64,000 nt of DNA from Gnetum montanum (lineage: Eukaryota > Streptophyta > Gnetopsida > Gnetales > Gnetaceae): NCBI GenBank assembly GCA_015680685.1, contig MNCI01014205.1, positions 864,858-928,857 of the forward strand, in the 5' to 3' direction. Shown piece by piece: positions 24,576 to 37,289 of this stretch. The position numbers and the translations under genes were made by a program. How positions within the stretch are numbered: the stretch's first letter is position 1; every line of letters starts with the position of its first letter. The notes beneath the pieces were generated by a model, which worked only from the letters and a program-made list of their open reading frames with translations, did no database searches and was not told the origin of the DNA.

Positions 24576-25487
24576 TCACTAGTTCCACACTCAAAAGTGC
24601 TCAAACAAGAATCAAATCCATAATCACTTAATTAAGAAATGGGTTGCTTGATCCCCTAGGTGCTATTTTCAAAACTATTGATTTTTTAATTAACCATCTA
24701 TGTAATGGGTATATCATGTATGGGAAAAGTAGAAACTACTCTTGCCAAAGATGTTCAAACCTCACACAACTGATTTCACCTTGAAAGAACTCAACGACAA
24801 GTTCCCAATGAAACTAAGCAAATTCAAGGCACTTATTTTATTAATAATTCTCCTCCTCTTTACATGAAGGATCAAATTTTGTCAACCTATTCTATTTGTT
24901 TTTGCGTCTGGGTGAGAAATAATTGAAGTGCTTTAAAATAAGGTAAAGTTTGCTAAAGACATGCCCAATGTTTTACATAGAATATTCAAAGAGGTGCATG
25001 TAATAGAGTTTGAAGTTAATATCTTTGTGTTTATTGCTCTACAAGAAAACCATCTTACCAATGACTAGTTCTTATATTGAAGTATCTTTTATATATAAGG
25101 ATTATTACTCAAAGCCTTAATGCTCATCTTGCCAAGAAGGTTTTGGGAGGGTAAGTAAATGATTGAAAGCCTACCCTCTTTTCAAGTGATTGTGCTCAAG
25201 CTTAATCTAAAGTCTTTTAACTTAGGAAATAAGTACCTTACCATCCCTCCAAATGATGTGTTGGCTTAGTGGTAAGTGTTCCTACAAAATTACACTTCGT
25301 AACTTCACAATGACACCTCCACAAACTAAGTATAAAAGAACTTACCTTACAATCATAAATGATCTTTGACTTAATATAACCTTTGCTAAGTTAATGATAA
25401 TGACACAATAGTGCATGAATCTCCAATTGAATGAAAACTTAGCCTATTGAATGCAAATCAATTGTGATAAGGGGATGATACAAATGT

Positions 25488-25640
25488 ATACATGAAATGC
25501 TAGAAAAAATGGCTTAGTATGAAATGCTATAAAAAAATAACTAAGTGTAAAGTGTTGAAAATTTACAAGTATAGGATAGACTGTGAGATATGGAAGAAAT
25601 TCTAAGTATAAAATGTGAGAAAAGGAATATCAAATATCAA
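25488..25640. repeat. Degenerate short tandem repeat, ~27-bp period
   Basis: Successive units read GAAATGCTAGAAAAAATGG, GAAATGCTATAAAAAAATAA and AAAGTGTTGAAAATTTACAA, each followed by a CTTAGTAT/CTAAGTGT-like end. Later units fade out. The repeat is seen directly; its origin is unknown. Confidence 0.5.
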
Positions 25641-26309
25641 ATGTGAGATGTTGTGATATGGGGAAAGGTCTTAGATTTCCTTTCTAAATAAAAGAAATGC
25701 TTTATTGCTTGATAAAATGAGTATTTGCTTCTTAATGAGGATAAAACTACAAGTGTTGAAGCAAACCACATGTGAGATGAAACTGATAATAGAAACCCAA
25801 TTTGTAAGTAAAGTATGGGTTTGGATACTAGAATTGAACCTTTGGAGGAGGATGATATGGATGCAGAGGTCGTAGGAGCAATCCAAGATCAATTCTAAGT
25901 CAAAAATGGTTGTTTTTGCTAAGTGTCCTATCACTAACAATGGATTCAAAAAAATTTTAACTTTGGAGACTAATGCTAAAGCGTACAAAATTCTAAGCCT
26001 AAAGGGCTAACACTGATGCTTGTTAGCATTGTTGCTAGAGCCTAGGCAAGCTATGGTAGGTGTGGAGTACACGATTGATGCTTTGAGCTTTCCTATATGC
26101 ACTATTGATTTCTCAAAATATCAAAAAACTTCTCAAGATCTTAAAAATTAACCTAGAATTTGTGTTTTAAACTCCTATTTATAGGTCTAGGCTTATCAAA
26201 TTCAACTTAGGGTTACTAAATCTAAGCTCAAAATCAAGTGCAACTCACCCAAATTTGATCTAGAGTTTGAAAAGAAAAAGTTTGACCTTCATGTTTGACA
26301 AGTGTTGTG

Positions 26310-27120
26310 AGCTAGATAGGTGATGCTAATGCTAGTTTGAGTCTCCTAAGACTCTGTTTGATGCTTGAATTGATGTTAAAATGATGTTGAGATGCTACTA
26401 AGAAGCCTGTGAGGCTAGGGGATTATGTTAAACATTGAATTGGAAGCTGCAAGAAGCATGGTATAGGTCCCAAGAAAGGTAACACTAATGCTAATGCTAG
26501 CATCAACATCAACATCATTAGCACTTGTTTGATATCTAAAGTGATGCCAAATGCTATTGAGATAATGTTTAGGAATCCTTGAGGCCTGAGACTGTAATCA
26601 AATGTTAAGGATGACAAAATGAAACTTCCTAAAGTGTTGATGCTAGCATCAATGCCAACATTAATAGCACATAGTCAATTTTTCACCATCTTGATTAAGT
26701 TGCAATTTCAAGCTCCTAAGAATGTGTTTGACCTTCAAACTGATGTCAAATGTTGTCAAGCTAATGTCAAGGAGCTCAAAAAGCCAAGGGAAGATTTCCA
26801 ACTATGAACCAAATATTCAAGGATCATAAAATGCAACTCTTCTAGGTGCTACATTAACATCAACGTTATTACTAGAGTTAGAAAAATGTTTAACAATTTT
26901 TCAAGTTTAAAATTCTAACTTTCAAGATGTCTAACCAAACCCCAAACTAAGCCAAAATGATGTTTTTTTAGACATTGAGAAGCTTATAGATTTATGGAAT
27001 GCTATAAACTAGAGGTGTGGTGTAATATTAATGTGTTGGAAGTACCATTAAACATATTAATACTAGCATCAGTGTCAGCATCCCCTCTAGAGTTAGAAAA
27101 TTTTTGACCTTTGTGTCCTA
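26310..27120. repeat. Degenerate long-period repeat with GCTAGCATCA core
   Basis: A block around AATGCTAGCATCAACATCA recurs in altered form near 26325, 26485, 26640, 26855 and 27058. It is followed at intervals by TGTTTGA.CTT and TTGAGATGCTA-type words. Spacing is 150-220 bp. It looks like an old tandem duplication series in non-coding DNA. No satellite family is recognised. Confidence 0.4.
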
Positions 27121-27959
27121 GGATCAAATTGCCAAAATTGCTAAATTTAAACCCTATGGTATCATGGAAGCCCACTATTAAGGATTCCACAAGGTCCAAG
27201 TTGATGTCAAGATGCAATTTTATATAGGTAATGTAGGCAAGGTTGTCCATGAATACAATTGACACAAAATCCAACACTTAGAAAAATTTTTATTCTCAAA
27301 CTTTTCTGGGATCATCAAGAATGAAATTCATAAGCTGAATTATGAACTAGAATGATACCTAGTGGCCTCCTAAGAGTTGAGAATGTGCCTTGTGATGCTA
27401 AATTGATGGAGTTTGGTGCTTGAACTTATGTGTGACATTGTCAAAACCATACTTAATCTTGACTTGTTATGAACCAAAAAAAGTGGATGTAATATTAAGA
27501 GTCTTTGCTTAGAAACCCTAGGATACACATTCAATTTCTACTGCTATTTGATAGATCCACTAGGATCATAATGTAAATAAAAATTTTGTTTCAAGTGATG
27601 GCTCCTAAGTTTGCTATCTTCCTTTAAAATAAAAATGATTTATGATGTCCTCAAGAGACTTCATAGGATATATGAAACATAATAACTAAAGCTTTTAATT
27701 TTTTTAATTAATGATTTATTTAAATCTTTATAAAAAAACTGTTAGTTCTCATTATATATTTTTTTTGCATATCATCGATTTTATTCTTCAGAATAAGGCT
27801 TTTAAATCATTAATTTATGTTATCCTCGAATGATAAGGAATTAATGTTCTACATGAATATGAACTTTCTCAAAATGTTTTTACGTGTTGAACTTGAAAAT
27901 TCTTTAAATGGTTGAGAAATCCTTAGATGAAAGTTTTCCTTAAACATCAAAATACTTTT

Positions 27960-28807
27960 TGATTAATCATGTTTTAGTAGGAGTCCAATATTAGATATAT
28001 CTGATATCAAAGCCACGTTATCGAGTATCTAATATTGGGGCACAACCTCCAATGTTGGGGATCTAATATTGCCTCATCCATGCTAGCTTATAAATACAAC
28101 ACTTAGGTGAACGATTTTCATAGGGGATTTTAGACATAGAGAAAGGAATAGATATGTGTTAGTTTGTTTCCAATGCATGCCCATAGTGTGATGTTAAGTG
28201 ATTGTATGGTATCCTTATTTGAATGTGACGTACTTGGACACGTTACATGTTCAACAAAAAAGATTGAGATTACTTCCATCATTACAACATCCACTTTACT
28301 TTATTATTGTTAATTACTTAAATGCCTACTATGTTCTTAATTAATGTTTAACATTTATTACTCTTTATTATTTTTATCATCAATTAGAATGAGTACAACT
28401 AATTGCAAGGACTTAAGTGTAATTACTTGATAACCAAATAGTGTTATCATTTGGTATGCCCAGTAATGATATGCTTGGTAATCCTAGCGGTAGTTGCACA
28501 AAGTCCAAGGTGTATATGGAAGATTAGAAACAGACACTCATCGCACATAGGCTAGTTTAGACTTTACTTTCCATTGTTAATTAGAATAAATAATTAATTT
28601 CTCTATTATCATTAGGAGTAGCATAATGCCGCAATAACATCAATTATCATATGCCTCACTTGGGACTAAACTAGACATGACAAAGCTACCACTAGTCCAA
28701 GTGGGAAGATAACAAACTATGATCAAGACATACCAATCTAGGTACCATAACTAGTTCCATCCATGGAATTCGACTAGATCATGCCTGAACACTTGTGATT
28801 TGTATGG
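27960..28807 (+). repeat. 5' LTR of element D, inner edge deleted
   Basis: Starts TGATTAATCATG, matching TGATGAGTCATG of the 3' LTR. The U3 holds several GATATC/CAATATT words and then a TATA box (CTTATAAATACAAC, about 28087-28100). The LTR breaks off at TTGTATGG. About 35 bp present at the end of the 3' LTR and the first PBS bases are missing. Confidence 0.85.
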
Positions 28808-28828
28808 TTGCCATTGCCAGGGATGGTG
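28808..28828 (+). promoter_or_regulatory. Damaged primer-binding site of element D
   Basis: TTGCCATTGCCAGGGATGG resembles the E site (minus strand at 59383-59400: TGGCACCATTGTCGGGGA). The same GGTG.TAGTTAT downstream context follows in both. The 5' bases of the site are lost with the LTR edge. Confidence 0.6.
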
Positions 28829-28929
28829 ATAGTTATCTAGATTAGTTCTATTATACACAATCATTGTAAATGCATTAATGATTTATCTTTTAGGAAATAT
28901 TAAGTCACACACATCATTAACTAGCAACA

Positions 28930-31164
28930 ATGTCTCTTTCACATGGAAGCAATAATGCATCGTATGAAGAGAACATTCATTGGAGAACTAATGAAAAATA
29001 TATTGAAGAAAACTAGAGTGACCAACCTCATTCAGGTGTTTCATATGTTCATGACCACCTNCAACACTAAGGGAAAAATCAAAGACATCAACATGAGCAT
29101 AGGCAACATCATCACAAATAGAAAAATAGAAATAAAATTTTTTACTATGACGTGTCTGATGTTGGTGAACCCCTATTGGCCACTAAGAGCATGATGCAAA
29201 TTATAGAGGTAGTTAAAATACCTCATAGGCATTGAAAGGAAAGTTGCATCAAAAGGCTTGATATGAATAACATCCCTAAATTTGCAGAAGTCTATAATTT
29301 TGATTTGCAACATCATTTACAAGCCTTCCATGATCCCTGCATCTTATAGAACATTGAAAGTGGGTGGTAGAGCTTAAGCTCTTTCCTAGGACACTAATAG
29401 ACAAAGCCAAAATGTGGTATAGATTTTTCAAACCAAATTCAATCCATCGGTGGTTCACAATGCTAAAACATTTCAACAAGAAATACAAAACCTTTGCAAG
29501 GGTGTCCAACCCAAGAAAACGAATCCAAGGATGAAAATAGGAACAACATGAACCATTGGATATGGCTGTAGATAGATACTATTCTATACTGTATAAATGT
29601 CCAGGCCATAGATTCTCTCAAGAAGAAAAACTTTTCCACACCATAGATGGGCTTTGTAGTCAAAAAAGAGAGACCCTTGGGAGGTATGCTCAAGGTTAAT
29701 TATATGAACTAAGAATCCATCAGATCCAAAGGCTAATTGAGCATGTGGCAAAAAAAGAAGGATAGCTATGTAAATGAGAGAATGTTGAGAAATATCATTG
29801 GAACCCAACTCTTCAAAAGAAGAGGGTTCATCTCTATGATAAAAAAAAGGAGGCAGCTCTTAAGAAGGTGATTTCACAATAAACCTTGCCAATAAAAAAG
29901 TCTATTGATGAGCTTGAAGCAAGGCTAGATAAGATGTTGGAATGGATAAATGAGAAAGTTATGACTTGCGTAGAAATCATCGAGGAGCGAGTAATGCAAA
30001 ACAAATCAAGTGATCACAACAAAATGAGGAAGAAGGACAAAGAGATAGGTAAGAACACTAATCAAGAAAAAGGGGGAAATGGTTGTAGAAGAAAAGGCTA
30101 TAAACTCAACCACTGAAGAAGATGATGGATGTGACATCTGCCTATATGACCATACAAAGGACTATTGCCCAGTTATGTTACATCCACATGAGTATTGGGC
30201 TTTTACTTTGAATCCCAAGTTTATACAAAAGAAAATGCCTAGGAAATTACCTTTCTCACAAGGTAATTATAGACAACACTACAACCAATCATACTATCTT
30301 AGTGGGACTTCTTACCAACCTCAACACTATCATCAACTATAGTAACCATCATCAAACCAACACTACCCTTACTGCCAGTTGAACACATATGAATATCATG
30401 TTTAATAACCTATTTCCCTAACTAGTTCCACTTCCTCTACCTCAAATCACTACTACCACTCTCCTGAGTATCATCAACTTGAAACATCTTCTAAAGGATC
30501 ACCACATCATGCCTCTCATCCTTTGTCATATCCTCAATATTCTCATATTTCCCTTCATCATATGTCACCACCAACAACATAGGAAGGTTTGACATCACAA
30601 CATCAACGAAAGAATTCCACTTGTGCTATGAATATACACAAAAATGATAATCCCAATAGATCTCCACCATAATCTAGAAAATGCCCTTTCTTTTGGATGG
30701 CTCCCATGTGTAAGCACAAAACTTGTGGACCTACTAACTCATACAAACCAACACAATGCCAATCAAGTGCAACATCCTTCCTTTCACAACCAATGTCCTC
30801 CTATCTTACACAAAGGCCAACATGCATCGTTACTCCAACACTTGATAGAAATGATGAATCTAGCACTATGGAGAGGTAGAAGAATCCATGCATAACTAAT
30901 CTTGATAAAGAGTGCAATTACAAGCAAGATATCTGTAAAGTTAACACAACTCCTATTTTGATCCACCGTACATTTCAAAACCAAGTGTGTGAGCAACAAC
31001 CCATATATGTAGGCACCACTAAACCAAAAGTCACTCAATGGGTTGAAAATGAAGGTCTAACACTATTTCACAAATGCATGGAGCTTGTTTGCCCACTTAT
31101 TAATTCTTGTCATGGCCAAAAGCTTAATCATGAGGGAGATGCCCCTCCTAAAATCATGAATTAA
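28930..31164 (+). pseudogene. gag of element D, degenerate
   Basis: The start at 28930 gives MSLSHGSNNASYEEN followed by IHWRTN. E gag has MYLSQDHDNATTSKA and the same IHWRTN, which supports the start. The capsid part runs to about 29800. A zinc knuckle at 30133-30171 is intact and reads CDICLYDHTKDYC (C-x2-C-x3-H-x4-C), followed by EYWAFTLNP. The middle is rich in His, Tyr, Pro and Gln. The C-terminal part matches E (VCEQQPIYV, TQWVENEG, LINSCHGQ), and a stop at 31162-31164 ends gag with no protease after it. One ambiguous base lies at 29061. Many stops interrupt it. Confidence 0.78.
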
Positions 31165-33217
31165 TAAGTGTTTTTCATCTTCTTCTTCTTTTTTGCAATT
31201 TTTTATCATTTTCTCATTTCTTGATACAAGTTTTTTCCATACTTTGTTTGCATTCCCTTTGTCAGTAATCTCATTTGTGAATAAAACAACAAGATGTAGC
31301 CTAATGAGGTGAGGTTTTATCTATGCTGTCAAAGTCATGAGAGACTAATTATTTGGACAATGAGGCCATGTCATCCATCCATCCATTCCATTAGAAGAGG
31401 TTGTTACCATGCTCATAATGATATTCTTTTTCCATCATCAAACTAAGAATAAACTCGTAATCATTATGCCTAGATAGAAAAGTGAAGAACCAAGTGGGAA
31501 TGTCAAGGGTAAGACATCAAGGTAACTTATGGAATCTCTTTGATGACTTTTGTATGTTCTATTATGGTACTAAGGTTATAATTATATCCTTGTAGATCTA
31601 ACGAAAAATAGAAGTAAGAGTAACATAATTGCTACCTTACCATGTCACTAGAAAGACATGTTACCCATGCTTGAGGGTAGTCCTCTAGTAAAGTTAACAC
31701 AAATAAAATAAAATGAAAGAGCAAAGAATAAATTTCTAAGGGTTTCACTCAAAAGGCATGTTACCCATGCATGAAGGTTGGTGACTTCTTAGAAATCAAA
31801 AAGAGAGAGAGAGAGAAAAAAAATAATGCGATGTCACTGGAACGTGGNAAGAGAAAAAAAAGAGTACCATGAATAAACTCCTTCCTTGGACAAAATGCCA
31901 AGTGATGCTACTCCTTGCAATAGTGGTTGTCTTATGTTTGTTAATCTAAGAGACAAAATAATGCAATGTCACTGGAACATGGTTTGGACTTGGTTTGAAT
32001 CTTGAAAAGAAGGGCTAATGATTACTTTAACCATTAATAACACCCAAGGATTCATTATGCCTATGGTAAGGCACCTCACATCCTAATTGCTATAATTCTT
32101 TCTAAAATCCATCTCATCTCACTATTCATATGATCATAACTTGTGGTTTTGTGTAACATAGAGTTATTCTCTCAAATTGGTAATTCTAACATGTGTGTTT
32201 TGCTAAATAGGTATGCATTGCATTCAACCCCTTCTATGCCTACAGACATTTTTAGGTGTGGTTATACAAGGGAATTAATGGCTAGAGCCTACTTTGGGAA
32301 GGACCCACTTGTATAACTATTGTAACTTGTACTTTTCTAATGCAACCACATCATCTTAAACCTTCCAAGTGCATAAATATCAATTTCAAAACCTTCTCTT
32401 ATAATACAACCTATCTATTCTATATCATGGATTCAATACCATTTTCTTACATCTTCCAAAACTTTTAATTCCTACGATTCCATTTTCCAACATTACTGGT
32501 GCCCAAATATGTATTCTCACTTATCCTAGAACTTTGAATTCTACATGAAAGCTTCCAACCAATCACAAGGCTTCATTTTCCATGCTAAATGTCCCGATGA
32601 AATGCAATTTTAAGGCCTCTGATATCGGGTGGGATTCAATATCAGGTCTACAGAAACTATAAATAGGGCCCTCGCAATTCTTTAGAAATCATTCTCATCG
32701 ATTGTTATTATGGGAGTTTTTGCATTTTTCTTTCTTGACCAAAAGCTATGTGCATCCAAGTTTACATGATATCTAACTCCATACTACTTCCATTTCCATG
32801 GTTTTTGAACTTATTTGATCCTGAAGTGTTCAATTTCATTGAGCGGGGTGCTTGTCTGGAAAACTTGTGATAATTTTTCAAAATTTTGTATCACTTGGAA
32901 GGTATTATAAGGGTAAGAATGTTAAAAAATTATGCTTTTTAATGAACAATCAGTTGTATGCATGTCAAAACCTTTAATTAACACCCCTAAGGAATCATAA
33001 CTATCATTATAAGACATATATAAGGAAAAAGAAGTTAATTGTGAAAGGTTATAAAAGAAGTTAACACTTTTTGAGGCATTTTTCTTGAAAAAAATTTTCT
33101 AACCCTCAAATCACATGAACTAAGAAGTTAACGAAACTAAGGACATGAGTAAGGTATAAACTTATTGATGATAAATGGAAAACACCTTAGCAACCTAGAA
33201 TCCTTGAGTGATTGCAA
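31165..33217 (+). other. Non-coding spacer of element D
   Basis: Related to the spacers of A, B, C and E. It carries the conserved ACATGTTACCCATGCTTGA block (31645-31675) and a second copy (31751-31779). A GA-rich tract is at 31799-31820. Duplicated sequence surrounds an ambiguous base at 31848. The conserved CTTTGGGAAGGACCCACTTG block is at about 32290-32312, and a promoter-like module at 32618-32666. No supportable ORF. Confidence 0.6.
32618..32666 (+). promoter_or_regulatory. Internal promoter-like module, element D
   Basis: CTGATATCGGGTGG and TCAATATCAGG words stand directly before a strong TATA box, CTATAAATAGGGCC. The LTR of this element carries the same kind of words (GATATCAAAG, CTGATATCACC) before CTATAAATGC (46131-46140). 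The extra ORF begins about 550 bp downstream. Confidence 0.55.
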
Positions 33218-34650
33218 ATGGCCCCAAAGAGAGGAGGACAAGAAGGACCTTCACAGGGTGCAAGCAAACACCTAAAGGGTGGCAAAGGCTAACCAAGAGA
33301 ATAAAGTCCACCATTTAGGCATGAAGAACAAGAGGCCCAATCATTTAGCATTCATCAAAATGCCCCTATTACAGGATAGTTGGTCTAGGTATAGGCTGTG
33401 GAACCACAGGCTCAAGTGTAGGGACAACACCTCATGTTGTCCCAAGATTGCCTCCAATCTATCCAAGAGCAATCCATGTTGACCACAATCATTATGGAAA
33501 TGATGAACTTTGGGCCATTCATGGAATTTGTCCCTGAGGTAGTCAGAACTCAGCTTCAGACATTATCTTTATGACACATCCTTTATGAAAGTGATGAATG
33601 GTACCTTGATGAGATGTACCAATTCTAGCACAATAAAAAGGATGGTACCACCATCAACATTGGTGGAATGTCTATTTCTTTCTCAATTAGGGCCATTACA
33701 GAGGCTCTAAACATAGCTAATGTGGGGGCCAAAGTAGCACACCTATCCACAAGATCTAACATAGAAATAAGGAAGCTGTGGCTAAAATGGAAATATAACA
33801 AAGAAGATAAAATATACAATCATATGACTTTGGAATAGAGAATTTACTTCAACATCAGCACATACCATCTCTTTCCCACTAAATGGCTAAGTAAGATATC
33901 AACCTATGCGACTAGAGGAAGTGCAATCTTGGTGGCCAAATACAACACCAACCTTACTAAACTGTACTTCATGGAAATCCAATGGTCGTTCGAGGAAAGA
34001 AAGGCAGGGAAGTCAACACTCCCATTCCCTTGCTTGATTAGGAAGTTTTGCAAGTGAGTTAGAATCCTTGGTTACACCAATGATGTTCCAAGGAGGGCCC
34101 ACAATGGTTCATTCTCTAAGTTGCTCAAACTAGCAACACCAAGGAAAGACCTTGGTGAAGAGTAAGAATAACAACCAAAAAAGAAGTGAAAATAAGAACT
34201 AGAGAAGGAGGTAGAAAAAAATCTAGAGAAATGGCAAGAGCTGCAAGTCCCACCACCACTATCACAAAATTATAGATCTTCAATGAGCCATCTACAGCGA
34301 ATTGCTGAAACTCTCACTTGGGGAAGCAAGGATGAATCCAACCTCTTCTGAGTCATTTATGATGCCATTCAGCCTACAATTTCTAACAATCCATCAAGGA
34401 GATAGATCTCTTTTTAGTTAAGAGGAGAAGCCCAATGGTCATAGCAGATCTTTGGGAACACTGCATCTTTCTTAGTGGTGCTTGAAACTGAAGAAGGTGC
34501 AACAATTGTGATCATGCAACACTAAGATGCAGCAAGTGCATCAAAAGTTATAATAGACGACATCAAAGAATCCTTTAATGTGCTTGTTGTGCCCCTCAAT
34601 GGACTTAACTGGAAATAAAGATGCATAGATGTTAGCTAAGACTTTAATGA
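33218..34650 (+). pseudogene. Extra ORF of element D, 5' part
   Basis: The start at 33218 gives MAPKRGGQEGPSQG, nearly the same as E (MAPKRGQ at 55117). The part 33600-34080 matches the best preserved region of E, including an IGG.SISFS-like stretch and the LPFPCLIRKFCK-like stretch near 34020-34050. Stops are frequent. The ORF is cut at 34650 by insertion of element C and resumes at 44525 after the target duplication. Confidence 0.72.
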
Positions 34651-34655
34651 CTCCT

Positions 34656-35468
34656 TAATGAGCAGAGAGGTACCCCTACGCTCAACTATATGAATACGAG
34701 TGTTACATGCAATTCGATTGAACTCCAAGGACTAAGTGCTTATGCACCTTCATAGAAAAAGGATGGGTTAGGTGATCGTTGTCTTCCCAAGCTTACTCGT
34801 ATGGTACGATTGTATGGTTAAGTAAACTTGAGGTATATGATTTTTATGCTTTTTATGTTTATGTCCTAGTGCTGAAAGGGAGAAGTGAAATAATTAAGTA
34901 ACTAATTTAATTTAACTAATCCACTAGGTTCTAACTAGTCCTAACACTAGCATCCATTCCCACTCTCCATACACATCTTGAACTAGTGTAACACTACTAG
35001 GATTACCAAACGCTAATCGTTACTAGGTTACCAAGTGTTCCACATATGCTCGAAGTGGTCGTATTGTGTGCTTACTTGTGAAAATTAACAAACCAATAAA
35101 AGCAACATCAATTAACTAATGAAAGCATTAAATAACTATAAATAACATTAAATGCAATAAACAAGCTATTCTAAATGCTGCAAGGTTTATCACAAAGTTG
35201 GTCTTTATTTCCAAATACAAGGTGTGCTCAAGTACACAATGCTCAAATAAAGATTCGTTCACTTTATGACTCCTACTGTGGGCACTCAGAAATAATTCTA
35301 CCATTGGAAAGTGAAAATTGCAAGATTTTGGGTAAGGGACTAAGAAACTAATGCCAAAATGAAGTGTTCCTGCCTCTTATTTATAGGTAACGAGACAGGT
35401 CTCGATATCATATGTCCAATATCGCTTGGCAAGCTCTAATATCGCAAACCCAATATCGCGGTTCATCA
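34656..35468 (-). repeat. 3' LTR of element C
   Basis: 813 bp, from TAATGAGC (TGATGAGC in the partner) to GGTTCATCA. The U3 in element sense begins with GATATTG/CGATATC words (about 35400-35460), followed by a TATA box (complement of CTTATTTATAGG, about 35377-35388). Confidence 0.9.
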
Positions 35469-35486
35469 TACCCCCACGATTGAATG
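35469..35486 (-). promoter_or_regulatory. Polypurine tract of element C
   Basis: The minus strand reads TTCATTCAATCGTGGGGGTA up to the LTR edge. It has the same form as in A, B and E. Confidence 0.8.
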
Positions 35487-37289
35487 AAAACTCACCCTCG
35501 AGTTCCTTACAAAATATTGGGAAGGTATGGGGTTATTGACATGGAGTGATAGACTCAAAATGCCCGATGAATGGATTGACAAATATATTACAACATTGGT
35601 GCTCATATGCATTGTGGTGAACACCATGCATAGATGACATCTAGACCTTTATTTGATAGCTTGGAGAGAGAGAGAAAAGAAAATGAGACGCATTGCTGCC
35701 AATGTCAAGACCGTGCACACTGTTGTTCATCCATGGTCATATAATGCATGTTCCTTGCATAACTGCTTCATCTCCAATCCATCTTGAGTGCTCCCTCCTA
35801 TCCCAGTCCATTGTTCATGTCATTGCCATCTGCACACACAACACATTCACAAATTAGTAAGGATAAATAAGATATAATGTGATTGATACCTTGCCTTGCT
35901 ATGAAGCACATTGGCTGGGTTGTGGGTATGGTAGATACTAGGTTAGAGGTTTGTAACTGGTGACTACCCAAGGTGTAGGGGTGAGGTAATTAATGGAATG
36001 GAAAAATTTATGCTAGGACCCCCATGACTAAGAGCGAACCTCTAATAGTAATAATATGGAAAACAAAAGAACAAGGAAGAATAGATAAATAATAACAATG
36101 AGGCCAATAAAGCAAAATTGGATGTCATGGATGGTTGAAATGGGAAATGGTTAATTGCAGGAAATGTTTACAAGAAAGAACTTTACAATTGCACCATCAA
36201 GGAATGCTAGTGGATCCTCCCCAAAGTAGGCTCATGCCCTTTATGCCCTAACAAACCCACAAACCAAAGAGTCCGTAGGCTCTAGGAATGACATATGGAA
36301 ACAATGGTTAAGAACTTACCCACAAGAGTTTACCAAAGAATAATAATGCAGCAACCAAGATATAGACTGATCATAAAATTGGCAATGAGGTGGAATATGG
36401 AAAGAAATTTGGAAGAGAAGAGAGAATGGGATGGAATCCCAAGATCAAGGTTGTGTAAAGTCCCTTATGTATTATGTGGTTAAGGTGACTTAATAGAATT
36501 CATTCCAAATCCAAATCAAGACTAACCACATCTAATGACCTCACATCAACACACTTAACCAACTCATCCTCCTAAAGCAACAAGAATACGTCCATAGAGT
36601 CATCACCATTCCAACAAGAGAAAAATAGAGAAGCAAGAAGTGAGAAAGGGCCTTAATTAGAGGGAACCTTCAGGCATGGGTAACATATCCTTCCAGTGCC
36701 ATAACTAGTGCTTGTAGCCCATGTTTCTTTATTATTTCTAAGGGGTGTGCTTTTAATTCTTACCAGTTTTTTGTTGTTGCATGAGAACCACACCATGCAA
36801 AGACTTATTTGATTTGGTCAACTTCCTGATATTTGGTCAAGAGTGGAATGGCAGAAGGCTGTATAAAACACATCCAAGTATCCAAGAGAATAGTCAGCAC
36901 AAATGCGTCGAATCCCATTGAGGTCAATCCATTTGAACCTTTCCTTAGTTTGAAGAATACCAAGCCACCAATTCATTAATAAGTTTACTTAGAAAAAGGG
37001 ACAGTACAGTTCCAACATCAAGGGAGATCATAGAGCTGAATGGATGGATGGATGATGTGGGCTCATTACCTATTTTATCAAAAGAAAGCATATCTTAGTA
37101 TCAACAGTAAAAGTCAAAGGTAAAACCCAAACATTAGCAATCAACACTATTATAATACAATCCACCATCATGAGCACTTATTATGTGACGAATAAGAATA
37201 AATTAAACAAATAAATAGTAAAAATATTAACGATGGTGTAAAAAAAACAAGTAAAGATGAAAAATGTGTAAAAAAAAATACAAAAGGCA
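35487..37289 (-). other. Non-coding spacer between pol and 3' LTR, element C
   Basis: Holds the PPT-like copy (36019-36030), the GGATCC block (about 36210-36285), the purine/pyrimidine tract (36615-36650) and the CAGGCATGGGTAACATA block (36666-36696). These are the same order and spacing as in A and B. It lacks the motif-array/TATA module and the extra ORF. No ORF of its own. Confidence 0.6.

Larger units (their letters stand above)
24576..27954. other. Unassigned intervening DNA
   Basis: No LTR, pol or gag homology is visible and no long ORF is supportable. Two repeat stretches are listed separately (25488-25640 and 26310-27120). A plus-strand stretch at about 24700-25260 has a few runs of open codons but no family I can recognise. 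A sequence like a pol III A box (TTGGCTTAGTGGTAAG, about 25261-25276) occurs without a matching B box. The region is the flank into which D inserted. Confidence 0.5.

Noticed and set aside
24700-24790. P-loop-like GISCMGK..TTLAK translation, suggesting an NB-ARC resistance-gene relic
   Set aside because: The glycine-lysine motif is split by two extra codons and no downstream NB-ARC motif could be found; a chance match is likely.
25258-25280. A-box-like TTGGCTTAGTGGTAAG
   Set aside because: No B box at a suitable distance, so neither a tRNA gene nor a SINE can be supported.
36295-36483. Plus-strand frame of 62 codons as a small gene
   Set aside because: It lies in the non-coding spacer of C, has no counterpart in A, B or E, and no recognisable motif.
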